Shown piece after piece: positions 25,674-35,260 of a DNA stretch of 64,000 nt. Both the position numbers and the translations under genes were made by a program. How positions within the stretch are numbered: position 1 is the first letter of the stretch; the number at the start of each line of letters is the position of its first letter. The notes under the pieces were generated by a model. It worked only from the letters and a program-made list of their open reading frames with translations. It did no database searches and was not told the origin of the DNA. Origin of the DNA: an uncultured Eubacterium sp. (lineage in GTDB: Bacteria > Bacillota > Clostridia > Oscillospirales > Acutalibacteraceae); assembly GCF_934525195.1 (NCBI RefSeq), contig NZ_CAKSZA010000001.1, forward strand, positions 124,001 to 188,000, written 5' to 3'.

Positions 25674-26792
25674 TTAACCTTCCTCTAATACTTCTTTGAC
25701 AAAGCGTTCGCAAGAATGACCGTCACAAAGGGACACAAATCGTTTTTTAAACGCAATGTAATCATCATTATTGTTTGTTATAGATTTTATGGCATCGGCA
25801 AGTTCATTTTGATTGGATACAATACTACCGCAAGAATAATCCTTATAATCAAAATAGAAGCCACGGTTGCTGTTGTACTCCTCATAATCGGGAGCATACA
25901 GAACAGCCGAATTGCCGATAATTGCATTTTCAAAAATCACGGAGGAATAATCCGTGACAAGGACATCCGTGATAAAAAGAATGTCGTTAATTTCCCTTTC
26001 ATCGCTGAAATCAAAAATTCTTTCGCAATCGGGGATATTGAACTTACCCTTAATGAACGGGTGAAGTTTGACGATAATTGCCCAATCATCACCGAGTGAA
26101 TTTGACAGACCCTGAAGGTCGATGAAATCTTCGGGATAATAAGCATCGTTTACATTTTGACCCCTAAAGGTCGGAGCAAAAAGGCAAATCTTTTTGCCGA
26201 CGAGGCTCGGCGCACGGTCATAAAGCCGTTTTTTTGCCGAAGCGACATATTCTTCATCAAAGAACAAATCCGTTCTCGGAGTGCCGACAGGCTTAATTTT
26301 GTCAACCGATATACCGAACGACTCGGCATAAATTTGGCAAAGTTCGGGTGACGAAACAATAGCCTCGGTGTAATTCTTATGGGTGAGTGAACCCGATTCC
26401 GCAGTGCCTCGACAATAGCCAAAGCGTTTGAACGCTCCCATTGCGTGCCAAAGCTGAACAAGATGCTGACCGTCACGAAGAGTGAGGACATACACCATCG
26501 GCTCATAATCATCAACCATAATATACTTACTTTGAGCCATTGTTTTGCCGAGTTCATCGGGCGTCATCTGCTCTTTTGAAGTAACGGTAATGATGTTATA
26601 ATCAAGTTCTTTTTGCTCAATATAGTTTTTAACAGCCGCAAGATTGCCGCCAAGTTTGCCCTTTGATGTGCACAGCATAAGAATTTGATTTTCAAGCATT
26701 TTGCACTTCTTCCCTTTTTCAAAGGCGGATATTAAGTTTTTATATCTCATTCTTTGCAAATGAGGATAAAGCGCAGACTTGATTTTTCCCAT
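25674..26792 (-). CDS. CDP-glycerol glycerophosphotransferase family protein
   Basis: This 372-residue protein belongs to the TagF/TagB-like family that polymerises or primes glycerol-phosphate chains of wall teichoic acid from CDP-glycerol. It has the conserved LWHAMGAFKRFG, FAPTFRG and TDYSSVIFENAI motifs. The N-terminus lacks a membrane anchor. I choose ATG 26792, one base after the preceding gene's stop, rather than the frame start at 26879 that lies inside that gene. It is a tandem paralogue of the next upstream gene and probably acts with it on a surface polymer. Ribitol-phosphate transfer is an alternative. Confidence 0.85.
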   Translation of the reverse strand: MGKIKSALYPHLQRMRYKNLISAFEKGKKCKMLENQILMLCTSKGKLGGNLAAVKNYIEQKELDYNIITVTSKEQMTPDELGKTMAQSKYIMVDDYEPMVYVLTLRDGQHLVQLWHAMGAFKRFGYCRGTAESGSLTHKNYTEAIVSSPELCQIYAESFGISVDKIKPVGTPRTDLFFDEEYVASAKKRLYDRAPSLVGKKICLFAPTFRGQNVNDAYYPEDFIDLQGLSNSLGDDWAIIVKLHPFIKGKFNIPDCERIFDFSDEREINDILFITDVLVTDYSSVIFENAIIGNSAVLYAPDYEEYNSNRGFYFDYKDYSCGSIVSNQNELADAIKSITNNNDDYIAFKKRFVSLCDGHSCERFVKEVLEEG

Positions 26793-26793
26793 A

Positions 26794-27981
26794 CTATGCC
26801 TTGTAATTATATTTATTGTCATATTCGCCACGCATAAGCGAATCAATAATTTCGCCGTAAATATGCGTGATACTGTCAAACTTTTTGTTCACATAATCAG
26901 TTTTGAACTGTGCGATTTTTTCATCTTCAACGGTTGTGTTGTTGTCAATCAGCGACAGGATTTTCTCGCTTGTTTTGCCATATACGGCAGGAATATCATG
27001 CCAAAAATCAATGTAAAATCCACGCTCGTCAAGATACCTTTCGCCGTCAAAGCAGAAGATATATATCGGCAAATTCTTGAGCACAGCTTCATAAATAACG
27101 GAGCTGTAATCCGTCACAACAAAATCGGAAACGCACATAAAATCCATACCCGAAAAATGCTCGCCGTGGAGAACATTTTGACTTGAATCAATATAAACCT
27201 CTTCTAAATTGGTATCGACCACATGGTGCTTCACAATAAGGTTATATTTTGAATAATCAACCTTTGAAACGAAGTCATCCGTCATTTTGTGGAGTGCTTC
27301 AATATCCTCCGGCTTGTCCCTAAAGGTCGGAACATAGAGGATAGTTTTTTTGTCGTTAGAAAGCTCGGGATAGACAGAATAAATATTCTGCGCAACCTTT
27401 GCATTTTTTTCGCTGTCGGTGAGATAGTCCATTCTCGGAATACCGATTGGAATAAACTTTTCCTCGGGTTGACCGAAAGCCTCGGCAAAGAACGGAACGC
27501 ATTTGTCGCCCGATGCGGCAATCAAATCATAGTTCCTGTGCATTTTGAAAGCATTGGCAGTTGCGGAAGATTTGCCGCCCGGCATATCAAGAACAGATTT
27601 GCCAAAGCGTTTGAACGCTCCGAGTGCGTGCCAAATTTGGATAATTTTCAAGTCCTTTTTATGATTAAGAACAGAAGCCAAAATGCAATAGCCGTCAAGC
27701 ACAACTACCTTTGATTGCGAAAGCGCCTTCATTTGCCTGAACATTTCGCCGACATATTTGATTTTTCCGCCAAAAGAGGCAGGTATCATTTTGCAAAGGA
27801 CAACTACCTCATACTGCGGATAATTTGTTTGAATTTCATCAATAAGATACTGAAAATCAAGTGACGGAGTTTCGCTCTGACGAGAGATAAACGCAACCTG
27901 ATTTTTGGTTTTATTCAGCTTAAAGAACGAATAAACGAGGTTCATAAAAACCCCGAATATTCTGCCAAGCAAGTTAATCAT
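26794..27981 (-). CDS. CDP-glycerol glycerophosphotransferase family protein (paralogue)
   Basis: This 395-residue protein is a second TagF-like enzyme with IWHALGAFKRFGKS, YVPTFRDKPED and VTDYSSVIYEAVL. Its N-terminus has a short hydrophobic stretch (LLGRIFGVFMNLVYSFF) that may attach it to the membrane. Like its neighbour it should transfer glycerol phosphate from CDP-glycerol to a lipid-linked acceptor or growing chain. It begins 14 bp after glyA. The pair may act as primase and polymerase, but sequence alone does not say which is which. Confidence 0.85.
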   Translation of the reverse strand: MINLLGRIFGVFMNLVYSFFKLNKTKNQVAFISRQSETPSLDFQYLIDEIQTNYPQYEVVVLCKMIPASFGGKIKYVGEMFRQMKALSQSKVVVLDGYCILASVLNHKKDLKIIQIWHALGAFKRFGKSVLDMPGGKSSATANAFKMHRNYDLIAASGDKCVPFFAEAFGQPEEKFIPIGIPRMDYLTDSEKNAKVAQNIYSVYPELSNDKKTILYVPTFRDKPEDIEALHKMTDDFVSKVDYSKYNLIVKHHVVDTNLEEVYIDSSQNVLHGEHFSGMDFMCVSDFVVTDYSSVIYEAVLKNLPIYIFCFDGERYLDERGFYIDFWHDIPAVYGKTSEKILSLIDNNTTVEDEKIAQFKTDYVNKKFDSITHIYGEIIDSLMRGEYDNKYNYKA

Positions 27982-27994
27982 AATGCAACATCAA

Positions 27995-29248
27995 TCACTC
28001 ATAAAGTGGGTACTTTGCACAGATTTGGGCAACGCCGTCAAGAATGTACTGCTTCTTTGCGTCATAATCTGTAACTGCGAGAGAGATGAACTCTGCAATC
28101 TTGTCAAAATCTTCTTCATTAAGACCTCTTGTTGTAGCGGCAGGAGTGCCGATACGAACACCTGAAGTAACGAACGGTGACAAAGGCTCGTTTGGAACGG
28201 TATTCTTGTTGAGAGTGATATGTACCTCATCAAGTCTTGCTTCGAGTTCCTTACCTGTTACGCCTGTACCTCTCAAATCAAGGAGGCAAAGGTGGTTATC
28301 GGTACCGCCTGAAACAAGGTTTTGACCTCTTGAAATAAGACCCTTTGCAAGAGCCTGTGCATTGTCGATTACACGCTGTTGATATTCCTTAAATTCAGGT
28401 TTGAGAGCTTCGCCGAAGCAAACTGCCTTGCCTGCGATAACATGCATCAAAGGACCGCCCTGTGTGCCAGGGAATACAGCAGAATTAAGTTTCTTTGCAA
28501 GATAAGGGTTGTTGCAAAGGATAAGACCGCCACGAGGGCCACGAAGTGTTTTGTGTGTAGTTGTTGTAACAACATCTGCATACGGGATCGGTGACTGATG
28601 AAGTCCTGCTGCAACAAGACCTGCAATGTGAGCCATATCAACCATAAACATTGCGCCGTTTGCGTGAGCAATATCTGCCATTGTTGCAAAGTCAATTTCT
28701 CTTGGATAAGCCGAAGCACCTGCTACAACAAGTTTTGGCTTAACCTTATTTACCTGCTTTGCAAAAGCGGCAAGGTCAATATATCCTTCCTCGTTTACAC
28801 CGTAAGGAATAAAATTGAAATACTTGCCCGAAATGTTTGCAGGTGAACCGTGAGTGAGGTGTCCGCCGTTGTCAAGGCTCATACCCATAACGGTGTCGCC
28901 CGGCTTGAGGAGTGCAAGATAAACTGCTGTGTTTGCCTGTGCACCCGAATGAGGCTGAACATTTGCAAACTTGCAACCAAAGAGTTCACAAGCACGCTTG
29001 ATAGCGATTTCCTCAACAATATCAACATACTGGCATCCGCCGTAATATCTCTTTGCAGGCAAGCCCTCTGCATACTTATTTGTGAGAACAGAACCCATAG
29101 CCGCCATGACCTGAGGAGATACAAGGTTCTCTGAAGCGATAAGCTCAATATTTTCTCTCTGACGCTTAAGTTCAAGCGCCATTGCGTCTGCTACCTCGCT
29201 GTCGGTTTCGGCAACCTTGGCGATTGAATCGTAATAATCGTTGTACAT
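27995..29248 (-). CDS. glyA: Serine hydroxymethyltransferase
   Basis: This 417-residue protein is a standard SHMT with the PLP lysine in [22 protein letters not shown] and MDMAH-type ([10 protein letters not shown]) motifs. It converts serine and tetrahydrofolate to glycine and methylene-tetrahydrofolate. It is the first gene of a run of five minus-strand genes and has a promoter at 29282-29310 and a GGAGGA site. The 5' leader is only about 30 nt and shows no folate or glycine riboswitch. Confidence 0.97.
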   Translation of the reverse strand: MYNDYYDSIAKVAETDSEVADAMALELKRQRENIELIASENLVSPQVMAAMGSVLTNKYAEGLPAKRYYGGCQYVDIVEEIAIKRACELFGCKFANVQPHSGAQANTAVYLALLKPGDTVMGMSLDNGGHLTHGSPANISGKYFNFIPYGVNEEGYIDLAAFAKQVNKVKPKLVVAGASAYPREIDFATMADIAHANGAMFMVDMAHIAGLVAAGLHQSPIPYADVVTTTTHKTLRGPRGGLILCNNPYLAKKLNSAVFPGTQGGPLMHVIAGKAVCFGEALKPEFKEYQQRVIDNAQALAKGLISRGQNLVSGGTDNHLCLLDLRGTGVTGKELEARLDEVHITLNKNTVPNEPLSPFVTSGVRIGTPAATTRGLNEEDFDKIAEFISLAVTDYDAKKQYILDGVAQICAKYPLYE

Positions 29249-29281
29249 ATTTATTCCTCCGATGATTTAATATATGTATTC

Positions 29282-29310
29282 ATTCTACCATAAAATACAA
29301 TAAGATACAA
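29282..29310 (-). promoter_or_regulatory. Promoter of glyA
   Basis: TTGTAT (29305-29310) and TAGAAT (29282-29287) on the minus strand are spaced by 17 bp, about 35 bp from the start codon. Confidence 0.6.
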
Positions 29311-29330
29311 TATAAAATAAAAGATAAATT

Positions 29331-29363
29331 AAAAGAAACCCTACCAAAAAGCAGGATTTCTTT
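29331..29363 (-). terminator. Terminator after the M28 peptidase gene
   Basis: Reading minus, AAAGAAATCCT pairs with AGGGTTTCTTTT and is followed by AATTT. It ends the GH20-M28 transcription unit before glyA. Confidence 0.65.
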
Positions 29364-29372
29364 AATTATATG

Positions 29373-30668
29373 TTAGTTAAGTCCTTTTTCGTCAAAATTG
29401 AAAATGGTTGAAAGGATAACCTCATAGCCTGTTTTGATTGCTTCAGGAACAAGTCTGTCGTAATTATCACGAACATTGTGATAGTAATCGGCAGGAGTAG
29501 GGTCCATAGCGGCAAGACAAGTTGCTGTGATTCCCTCTTGTGTGAATGCAGCAGCGTCTGATGAACCGAAGAATACATTTGCAAACTTCAAATCATCGTG
29601 ACCGGCTTCCTTTGCAGAATCCATAACAAGTTGGCTGAAAGGCTGTGAGTGTTTAACCATGCCTGTCATATCACGGGAATAAACATTGAGATATTCAAGG
29701 TCTGTGAGAGTATCAACGCAAAGAACAGCAGTTTCTACACCTGAATTTACATATTCATCTTTATGATTCTTTGCCCAGTTCTTGCAACCGCGAAGTCCTG
29801 CTTCCTCACCGTCGGTAATCATAGCAACAACTTCTGTGTTTTCAAACTCAACGCCTGCCATATCAAGCATACGAAGTGCACATACGGCAGAATAAGTACC
29901 TGTAAGGTTATCATTTGCACCCGGTGAAATAGTTTTGAAATCAACGAAAAGATAAAGAGTTACCATAAAGAGTGCGGTGATTACATGGAAATAGAAGCTG
30001 TAATTCAACATAAAGTCGCCGAAAGCGCCCATATCAACAAAATTAGCAATAATAGCGATGATTGCAACGATTACAGAAATAATTGCACCGCCGATTGTTC
30101 CGCCCATACAAATGCCCATAAGCGGAATTTTGCCCTTTGCATAATAAATGTGACGCCATTGATAAGCAGAGTCGCAGTGACCCGAGATGATGATTCTTCT
30201 CTTAACTTCGCCCTGTGGCTTGCGAACGGCATAATAGTTGTGTCCGTCAATCTTCTTGTAGAAAACATCACAGAACTCTTTGTAGAACAAGAACTCCATT
30301 GCTGTGATGAAAAGACCGATTGCAACAACACCGCCAACGATACACTGCGGAACGAAGAAATCCGAACCGCCTACACCGCTGAAAACGCCTGTGTACACCA
30401 ATGCAAGGCAAACAACAACTGCCAAAATGATTGTTACGGAAACGGTTTTGGTGAAGTGCAAAAATGCCTTTGGAGCCATTTTATATTCTTCAAAGCCTGT
30501 TTCATCACAAAACGGCTTCATTTCTTTGTCAATGTGTTTTTGGGTTGCAAGGCAGTTTTTATTACCGGACTCACGAGGACCGTATCTCTTGATGACATTG
30601 GTGATTTCCTTTACGGTATAATCAACATTTTCATCAATGACTGCCTGCGGAAAATCTTTAAATTTCAT
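29373..30668 (-). CDS. Membrane-anchored M28 family aminopeptidase-like protein
   Basis: This 431-residue protein has several hydrophobic segments in the middle (about residues 80-260) and a zinc peptidase domain of the M28 type: metal ligands appear in ISGHCDSAYQ, GANDNLTGT and ITDGEEAGLRG, with a final region FGSSDAAAF. The peptidase domain is thus interrupted by a membrane region, between the first His and the second Asp, which is unusual. It probably trims peptides at or near the membrane. I start it at ATG 30668, one base after the GH20 stop, with AAAGGAG upstream; the in-frame start at 30701 lies inside GH20. Confidence 0.78.
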   Translation of the reverse strand: MKFKDFPQAVIDENVDYTVKEITNVIKRYGPRESGNKNCLATQKHIDKEMKPFCDETGFEEYKMAPKAFLHFTKTVSVTIILAVVVCLALVYTGVFSGVGGSDFFVPQCIVGGVVAIGLFITAMEFLFYKEFCDVFYKKIDGHNYYAVRKPQGEVKRRIIISGHCDSAYQWRHIYYAKGKIPLMGICMGGTIGGAIISVIVAIIAIIANFVDMGAFGDFMLNYSFYFHVITALFMVTLYLFVDFKTISPGANDNLTGTYSAVCALRMLDMAGVEFENTEVVAMITDGEEAGLRGCKNWAKNHKDEYVNSGVETAVLCVDTLTDLEYLNVYSRDMTGMVKHSQPFSQLVMDSAKEAGHDDLKFANVFFGSSDAAAFTQEGITATCLAAMDPTPADYYHNVRDNYDRLVPEAIKTGYEVILSTIFNFDEKGLN

Positions 30669-30669
30669 T

Positions 30670-32268
30670 TTATCGTTCTCCTTTAGATTTATATTGAGCA
30701 TTTAATTGATTTTCAAGGTCGGTATTGCCCTTTGAAAACAGTTTTAAAATCTTTGAACGCTTAAAAGGATTCTTTGGCAAAGAAATCTTATCAACCGCAT
30801 AATTGATTCCCAAAGCGTCAAAAGTCGGTTTGAAATCATCAAGTCTTGCTTTGAAGTCTGCAAAATCACGCTTTTCTTCAGGTGACCATGCAACTTCCGA
30901 TAGTGCCTGCATTCTTGGGAAAACAAGCATTTCGAGTCTTTCTCTGTCTCTAATCCATTCTGTCCAAACTTCGCCCTCAACACCAAGAACATTTTTTACA
31001 TTATCCTTGGTTACACCAAAGTTTTCAGGCTTATACTCATATGTTTTTTTAAGTGGATACTTGGCATAAGGCATATCAAAATAGAAGGATTGATGATTAC
31101 TCATAATCATTTTTCCGCCGTTGTTGACATATGCCTCTGCTTTTCTGTCACGAATCGGTGTCCAATACTGCGCAACAATATTCTTGTCGTTCTTATTTAG
31201 ATTGTCGGCTGCAAGAATTTCGTTCCAACCAATCATCTGTCTGTCCTTTGTTTTAAGGAACTGCGACACTTTATTCTCAAACCAGCCTTGAAGTTCTTCT
31301 TCATTTTTGAGATTGTTCTCTTTCATTACCCTTTGGCAATTAGGACATTTTTTCCATTCATCCATCGGAGCTTCGTCACCGCCAAGGTGAATATACGGTG
31401 AATCGAACATCTCGCAGATTTCGTCAAGAACATCATAAACGAACTGCAAACTTTCTTCCTTACCCATGCAAAGAGTTCTGTTCCAATCCTTTTGCCCGTA
31501 AAGCTTTGTCGGAATTTTTGCACCAAAATAACCCGGAACATCTCGTTTCAAATCTCTGCACGCAAGGTTGCTGTAAGCAGAAAAAACAGCCGCACAGTGA
31601 GCAGGGAAATCAATTTCGGGAATAACGGTGATTCCTCGTTCCTTTGCATAAGCAACGATTTCTTTAATCTGCTCCTGTGTATAATAGCCGGAATACGGCT
31701 TTTTTTCCATCTTTGTTGACTGCCAGCCGTCAAGCTGTGTATAAGCACGCTTTGAGCCGATTTCAGTCAAAAGCGGATACTTTTTGATTTCAACTCGCCA
31801 TCCCACATCATCGGTCAAATGCCAATGAAAGACATTGAGTTTTTCCATAAATATCCAATTTATGTACTGTTTGATATAATCAACATCATAAAAATGGCGT
31901 GACACATCAAGCGAAATGCCTCTGAATGAGAAACGAGGCTCATCCTCAATATCACAGCAAGGTACTTCCCTGCCTCCTGTATCAACATGAGCAATTTTTC
32001 TTACAGTTTGAAGCGCATAATAAACACCGATTTTTTGGCTTGCCAAAATAACGATACGCTCTCTTGTAACTCCCAGAGTGTAGCCCTCTTTTGCAACACT
32101 TTCGTCCTTAATGATAACAACGGTTGCATCAGATTCGTTTTCGCAAAAATCAACTCTGCCCTCCAAGAGAGGAAGGTCAAAATCCGACATCACTTTTAAG
32201 CGAGCCGGCAAAACGAACACTCCGCCAAGTTCTTTCGCCTTTTTAGGGGCAGGAATAACTGATAGCAT
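30670..32268 (-). CDS. Beta-N-acetylhexosaminidase, GH20
   Basis: This 532-residue protein has the GH20 arrangement: a small N-terminal alpha/beta domain (residues about 1-105) and a TIM barrel with HWHLTDDVGWR at 148-158 and the catalytic pair D298-E299 in HLGGDEAPMDEW. The substrate-assisted mechanism cleaves terminal GlcNAc or GalNAc. No signal peptide is seen, so it should act on imported disaccharides. The ATG at 32268, with GGAG upstream, fits the conserved start better than the in-frame codon at 32289. It has a promoter at 32316-32344 and is followed by the M28 gene. Confidence 0.93.
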   Translation of the reverse strand: MLSVIPAPKKAKELGGVFVLPARLKVMSDFDLPLLEGRVDFCENESDATVVIIKDESVAKEGYTLGVTRERIVILASQKIGVYYALQTVRKIAHVDTGGREVPCCDIEDEPRFSFRGISLDVSRHFYDVDYIKQYINWIFMEKLNVFHWHLTDDVGWRVEIKKYPLLTEIGSKRAYTQLDGWQSTKMEKKPYSGYYTQEQIKEIVAYAKERGITVIPEIDFPAHCAAVFSAYSNLACRDLKRDVPGYFGAKIPTKLYGQKDWNRTLCMGKEESLQFVYDVLDEICEMFDSPYIHLGGDEAPMDEWKKCPNCQRVMKENNLKNEEELQGWFENKVSQFLKTKDRQMIGWNEILAADNLNKNDKNIVAQYWTPIRDRKAEAYVNNGGKMIMSNHQSFYFDMPYAKYPLKKTYEYKPENFGVTKDNVKNVLGVEGEVWTEWIRDRERLEMLVFPRMQALSEVAWSPEEKRDFADFKARLDDFKPTFDALGINYAVDKISLPKNPFKRSKILKLFSKGNTDLENQLNAQYKSKGER

Positions 32269-32315
32269 AATTTTTCTCCAATTTATCATATATAGCCTAA
32301 AAACAAGCTTTTAAT

Positions 32316-32344
32316 ATTATATCAAACCGGAATATCAAAGTCAA
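32316..32344 (-). promoter_or_regulatory. Promoter of the GH20-M28 unit
   Basis: TTGACT (32339-32344) and TATAAT (32316-32321) on the minus strand have a 17-bp spacer. Confidence 0.75.
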
Positions 32345-32413
32345 TTTACAAAGTGTAAACAAATACACCAATAATATTGTCAAAACAGTTCAAAACAAGC
32401 TACAACAGTCTAT

Positions 32414-33700
32414 TTATTTGCTTTGTTCTGCTCTGATTTCCGCAGCGGATTTGTTATAAATCAAATCCTGCAACTGTTCTTTATTTTTATCAACATCAAT
32501 AGTAATAACACTTGCACCGCCGATATTTGCATAATTCCAAGTGCCGTCAAACGGAACACGAACCTCTGCCATATCACTGAGGCACGGAAGTGCCTTTATG
32601 CCTGCAGAAATAATTTTTGCCTTTGAAAGATTGGTCTGAATATACGGTGCCGCTTTTGATGCCATCATAGCAAGCTTGACAGGATTTGCGGATTTTACGT
32701 TCTTGAGAATTGCCTGCATAACAGTTCTTTGACGGTAAGCACGCATAAAGTCGGTGTCAATCTTTCTTATTCTGCAATAAGCAAGAGCCTGTTCGCCCGT
32801 TAATTTGTACTTGCCTGCGTCAAGCTTGACATTGCCGTATCTGCCCTTGTGAGAGGTTACTTCTTTGGCTTCTTTCTCGGTTACTTCAACCTCTACACCG
32901 CCAATGCTGTCAACAAGTACCTTGAACATTTCAAAATCTGCAACGACATATCCGTCAATATCTATTCCGAAATTATACTCGATAGTATCAACAACACCGT
33001 TGTAGCCGTCATACTGACAGGAGGCATTGAGACGTTGCTTTTTGTCAACGCACGGAATGTACAACCAAGTGTCACGCAAAAACGAAATCATTTTTATGCA
33101 GTTATGTGCCTTATCAATAGAAATAAGCATCATTGAATCGGAACGGGAAGCGGTGTCGTCCTTTGGATTGCGAGCGTCAACACCGAGCAAAAGAATATTT
33201 GTTACGCTTGACGAACGAGCTAAATCCGATTTGCTGACATACTGATTTTTGCGAGTGTCATCATAGGTGACTTTGCCCATAACGTTGCCGACAAAACAGC
33301 CTGCACCGATAATCAACGCAAGAATAACAGCTAAAATGGCTCTAAAAATATTTTTTGCTTTATTCGGTCTTGAGCCGTTTCGTCTTTTACGGCGAGGAGG
33401 TCGGGTTGTTTCCCGTCTTTGGCGTGCTCTTTCCTCATTTTCTTTGCGTCTTTTGGCATCTTCATCAAGATAAACCTGTGGCACAAAGCCGTCTGCACTT
33501 TGGCGGTTTGAGCGTTTCGGCTCATCAAGTTCCTGCATAAAAGCATCCAAATCGTAATCCGCCGTGTTTTGATTATCGATAATTTCATCGTCAAAATCGG
33601 AGACGCTGAAATAATCCTCATCAACGGGAACGCTTCTGTCTCTTTGGTCATTATCTATTCTTTTTTTAGGGTTAAAGCCCTCTTTATCAAAGCGAGGCAT
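32414..33700 (-). CDS. LytR-CpsA-Psr (LCP) family wall-polymer ligase
   Basis: This 428-residue protein has a highly charged cytoplasmic N-terminus of about 115 residues, one membrane segment at about 118-141, and an extracytoplasmic LCP domain with NILLLGVDAR, SRSDSMMLISID, SFLRDTWLYIP and RIRKIDTDFMRAYRQR. LCP proteins attach teichoic acids or other polymers from a lipid carrier to peptidoglycan. The TagF-like genes nearby suggest a glycerol-phosphate polymer as one candidate. The long acidic and basic cytoplasmic tail, with RRETTRPPRRKRRNGSRPNK, is larger than in many family members. GGAAGGGTG precedes ATG 33700. Confidence 0.92.
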   Translation of the reverse strand: MPRFDKEGFNPKKRIDNDQRDRSVPVDEDYFSVSDFDDEIIDNQNTADYDLDAFMQELDEPKRSNRQSADGFVPQVYLDEDAKRRKENEERARQRRETTRPPRRKRRNGSRPNKAKNIFRAILAVILALIIGAGCFVGNVMGKVTYDDTRKNQYVSKSDLARSSSVTNILLLGVDARNPKDDTASRSDSMMLISIDKAHNCIKMISFLRDTWLYIPCVDKKQRLNASCQYDGYNGVVDTIEYNFGIDIDGYVVADFEMFKVLVDSIGGVEVEVTEKEAKEVTSHKGRYGNVKLDAGKYKLTGEQALAYCRIRKIDTDFMRAYRQRTVMQAILKNVKSANPVKLAMMASKAAPYIQTNLSKAKIISAGIKALPCLSDMAEVRVPFDGTWNYANIGGASVITIDVDKNKEQLQDLIYNKSAAEIRAEQSK

Positions 33701-33742
33701 ACGAACACCCTTCCTTTATTTTAGAATTCTTATTTTAAATTA

Positions 33743-33771
33743 AGTGTACACCATATTAATTATATTTTCAA
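33743..33771 (-). promoter_or_regulatory. Promoter of the LCP gene
   Basis: TTGAAA (33766-33771) and TACACT (33743-33748) on the minus strand are separated by 17 bp. Confidence 0.55.
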
Positions 33772-33787
33772 CTTTTTTTATTTAATA

Positions 33788-33816
33788 TTGCATTTTGAGT
33801 CGGAATAATTTATTAT
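33788..33816 (+). promoter_or_regulatory. Promoter of rnpB
   Basis: TTGCAT (33788-33793) and TATTAT (33811-33816) with a 17-bp spacer place the start of transcription at about 33824, the predicted 5' end of RNase P RNA. Confidence 0.75.
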
Positions 33817-33823
33817 ATAAGAT

Positions 33824-34150
33824 AGAGTTGTCCAGACGATTGCGTAGTCTTTGACTATGAGGAAAGTCCGAGCAGCACAGAGCAGGATAACGGCTAACGG
33901 CCGCCGAGGGTGACCTTAGGGAAAGTGCAACAGAAATAAACCGCCGTTTTACGGTAAGGGTGGAAAGGCGAGGTAAGAGCTCACCGAGAGAGTGGAGACA
34001 TTCTCTGCCATGTAAACCCTATCCGCTGCAACACCGACCGGAGAGTTGGTTGCTCGCCACATAACTCCGACGGGTGGCTTGAGCAAGGTGGCAACATCTT
34101 GTCGAGATAGATAATCGTCCACGACAGAACTCGGCTTACGGACAACTCTG
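33824..34150 (+). ncRNA. rnpB: RNase P RNA, class A
   Basis: The conserved core appears in order: GAGGAAAGTCCGAGC near the 5' end, the ACAGAAATAAACCGCC-type J region, and ACAGAACTCGGCTTACGG near the 3' end. The ends AGAGTTGTCC (33824-33833) and GGACAACTCT (34140-34149) pair to form P1, followed by a T-tract to about 34157. The size and P-region pattern fit the ancestral A type found in many Clostridia rather than the Bacillus B type. Confidence 0.96.
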
Positions 34151-34230
34151 CTTTTTTATAAAATCTAAATATTTGGCGCAAGCAAGACAAACAAGGACAA
34201 AACATTTTAGCATATAAAGGGGTAAATATT

Positions 34231-35250
34231 ATGCAAAATTATGTAACATTTGATATGTCAAAGCCGCTTGATTTTATACCAATCGGCAGAATTGCAATTG
34301 ACTTTAATCCAACGGACATGTACAGACCGTTGTCGGAATCGGCAAACTTCAACAAATATGTCGGCGGTTCACCTGCAAACATTGCTGTTGGTTTGGCAAG
34401 GCTCGGCTGCAAGGTTGGATTCTTCGGTTGCGTAAGCAACGACCAATTCGGCGACTTTGTGGTTGATTATTTTGAAAAAGAAGGCATTGACACTTCCAAA
34501 ATCACAAGAGCAAAGAACGGCGAAAAAATCGGTCTTACATTTACCGAAATTCTTTCAAAAGAAGCTTCATCAATTCTTATGTACAGGGACAATGTTGCGG
34601 ATTTTTGCCTTGAACCTGCGGACATTGACGAGGATTACATTGCATCGGCAAAAGCAATAGTTATCAGCGGTACGGCACTTGCAAAAAGTCCGTCAAGAGA
34701 GGCTTGCCTCAAAGCTATGATGCTTGCAAAGAAAAACAACACAAGAATTGTTTTTGACATAGATTACAGAGAATACACCTGGAAAAGCAAGGACGAAATC
34801 GCCGTATATTACAGCATCGTTGCACAGAATGCCGACATCATTATGGGCAGCCGTGAGGAATTTGACCTAACAGAAGGCATTATCGGTGTTAAAGGCAGTG
34901 ACCCTGAATCCGCAAAATATTGGCAGAGTTTCGGTGCGTCAATCTGTGTAATCAAGCACGGCAAAGACGGTTCAACAGCATACACAAATGACGGCAAGTT
35001 CTACAACATCAAGCCGTTCCCTGCTGTTATGCTCAAAGGCTTTGGCGGTGGCGACGGCTACGGCTCATCGTTCCTTTACAGCTTGCTTCAAGGCAAAGAC
35101 ATTATTGACTGCCTTGAATTCGGCTCTGCTTCGGCAAGCATATTGATTTCATCACACAGTTGTTCGGACGCTATGCCGTCTGCACTTCAGGTTGAAGAAT
35201 TCATTAAAAAATCAAAAGAACAGTACGGCGAAATGGTAGCCCGTGCATAA
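34231..35250 (+). CDS. PfkB family sugar kinase, IolC-like
   Basis: This 339-residue ribokinase-fold kinase has the N-terminal substrate motif GGSPANIAVGLARLG at 45-59 and the C-terminal phosphotransfer motif GFGGGDGYGSSF, in which D275 would be the catalytic base. The closest resemblance is to 5-dehydro-2-deoxygluconokinase (IolC), supported by ISGTALAKSPSREA and FDIDYREYTWKS. No other inositol gene is nearby, so the substrate may differ. The usual GAGDA/S is GGGDG here. It follows rnpB and a GGGG-containing site and is probably transcribed separately. Confidence 0.83.
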   Translation: MQNYVTFDMSKPLDFIPIGRIAIDFNPTDMYRPLSESANFNKYVGGSPANIAVGLARLGCKVGFFGCVSNDQFGDFVVDYFEKEGIDTSKITRAKNGEKIGLTFTEILSKEASSILMYRDNVADFCLEPADIDEDYIASAKAIVISGTALAKSPSREACLKAMMLAKKNNTRIVFDIDYREYTWKSKDEIAVYYSIVAQNADIIMGSREEFDLTEGIIGVKGSDPESAKYWQSFGASICVIKHGKDGSTAYTNDGKFYNIKPFPAVMLKGFGGGDGYGSSFLYSLLQGKDIIDCLEFGSASASILISSHSCSDAMPSALQVEEFIKKSKEQYGEMVARA

Positions 35251-35260
35251 TAACAAACAA

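Noticed and set aside
29249..29340. Glycine or folate riboswitch before glyA
   Set aside because: The leader between the predicted start of transcription and the gene is about 30 nt, too short for either class.
29985..30686. A 233-codon plus-strand frame opposite the M28 gene
   Set aside because: It is the complement of a real coding sequence with no binding site or domain of its own.
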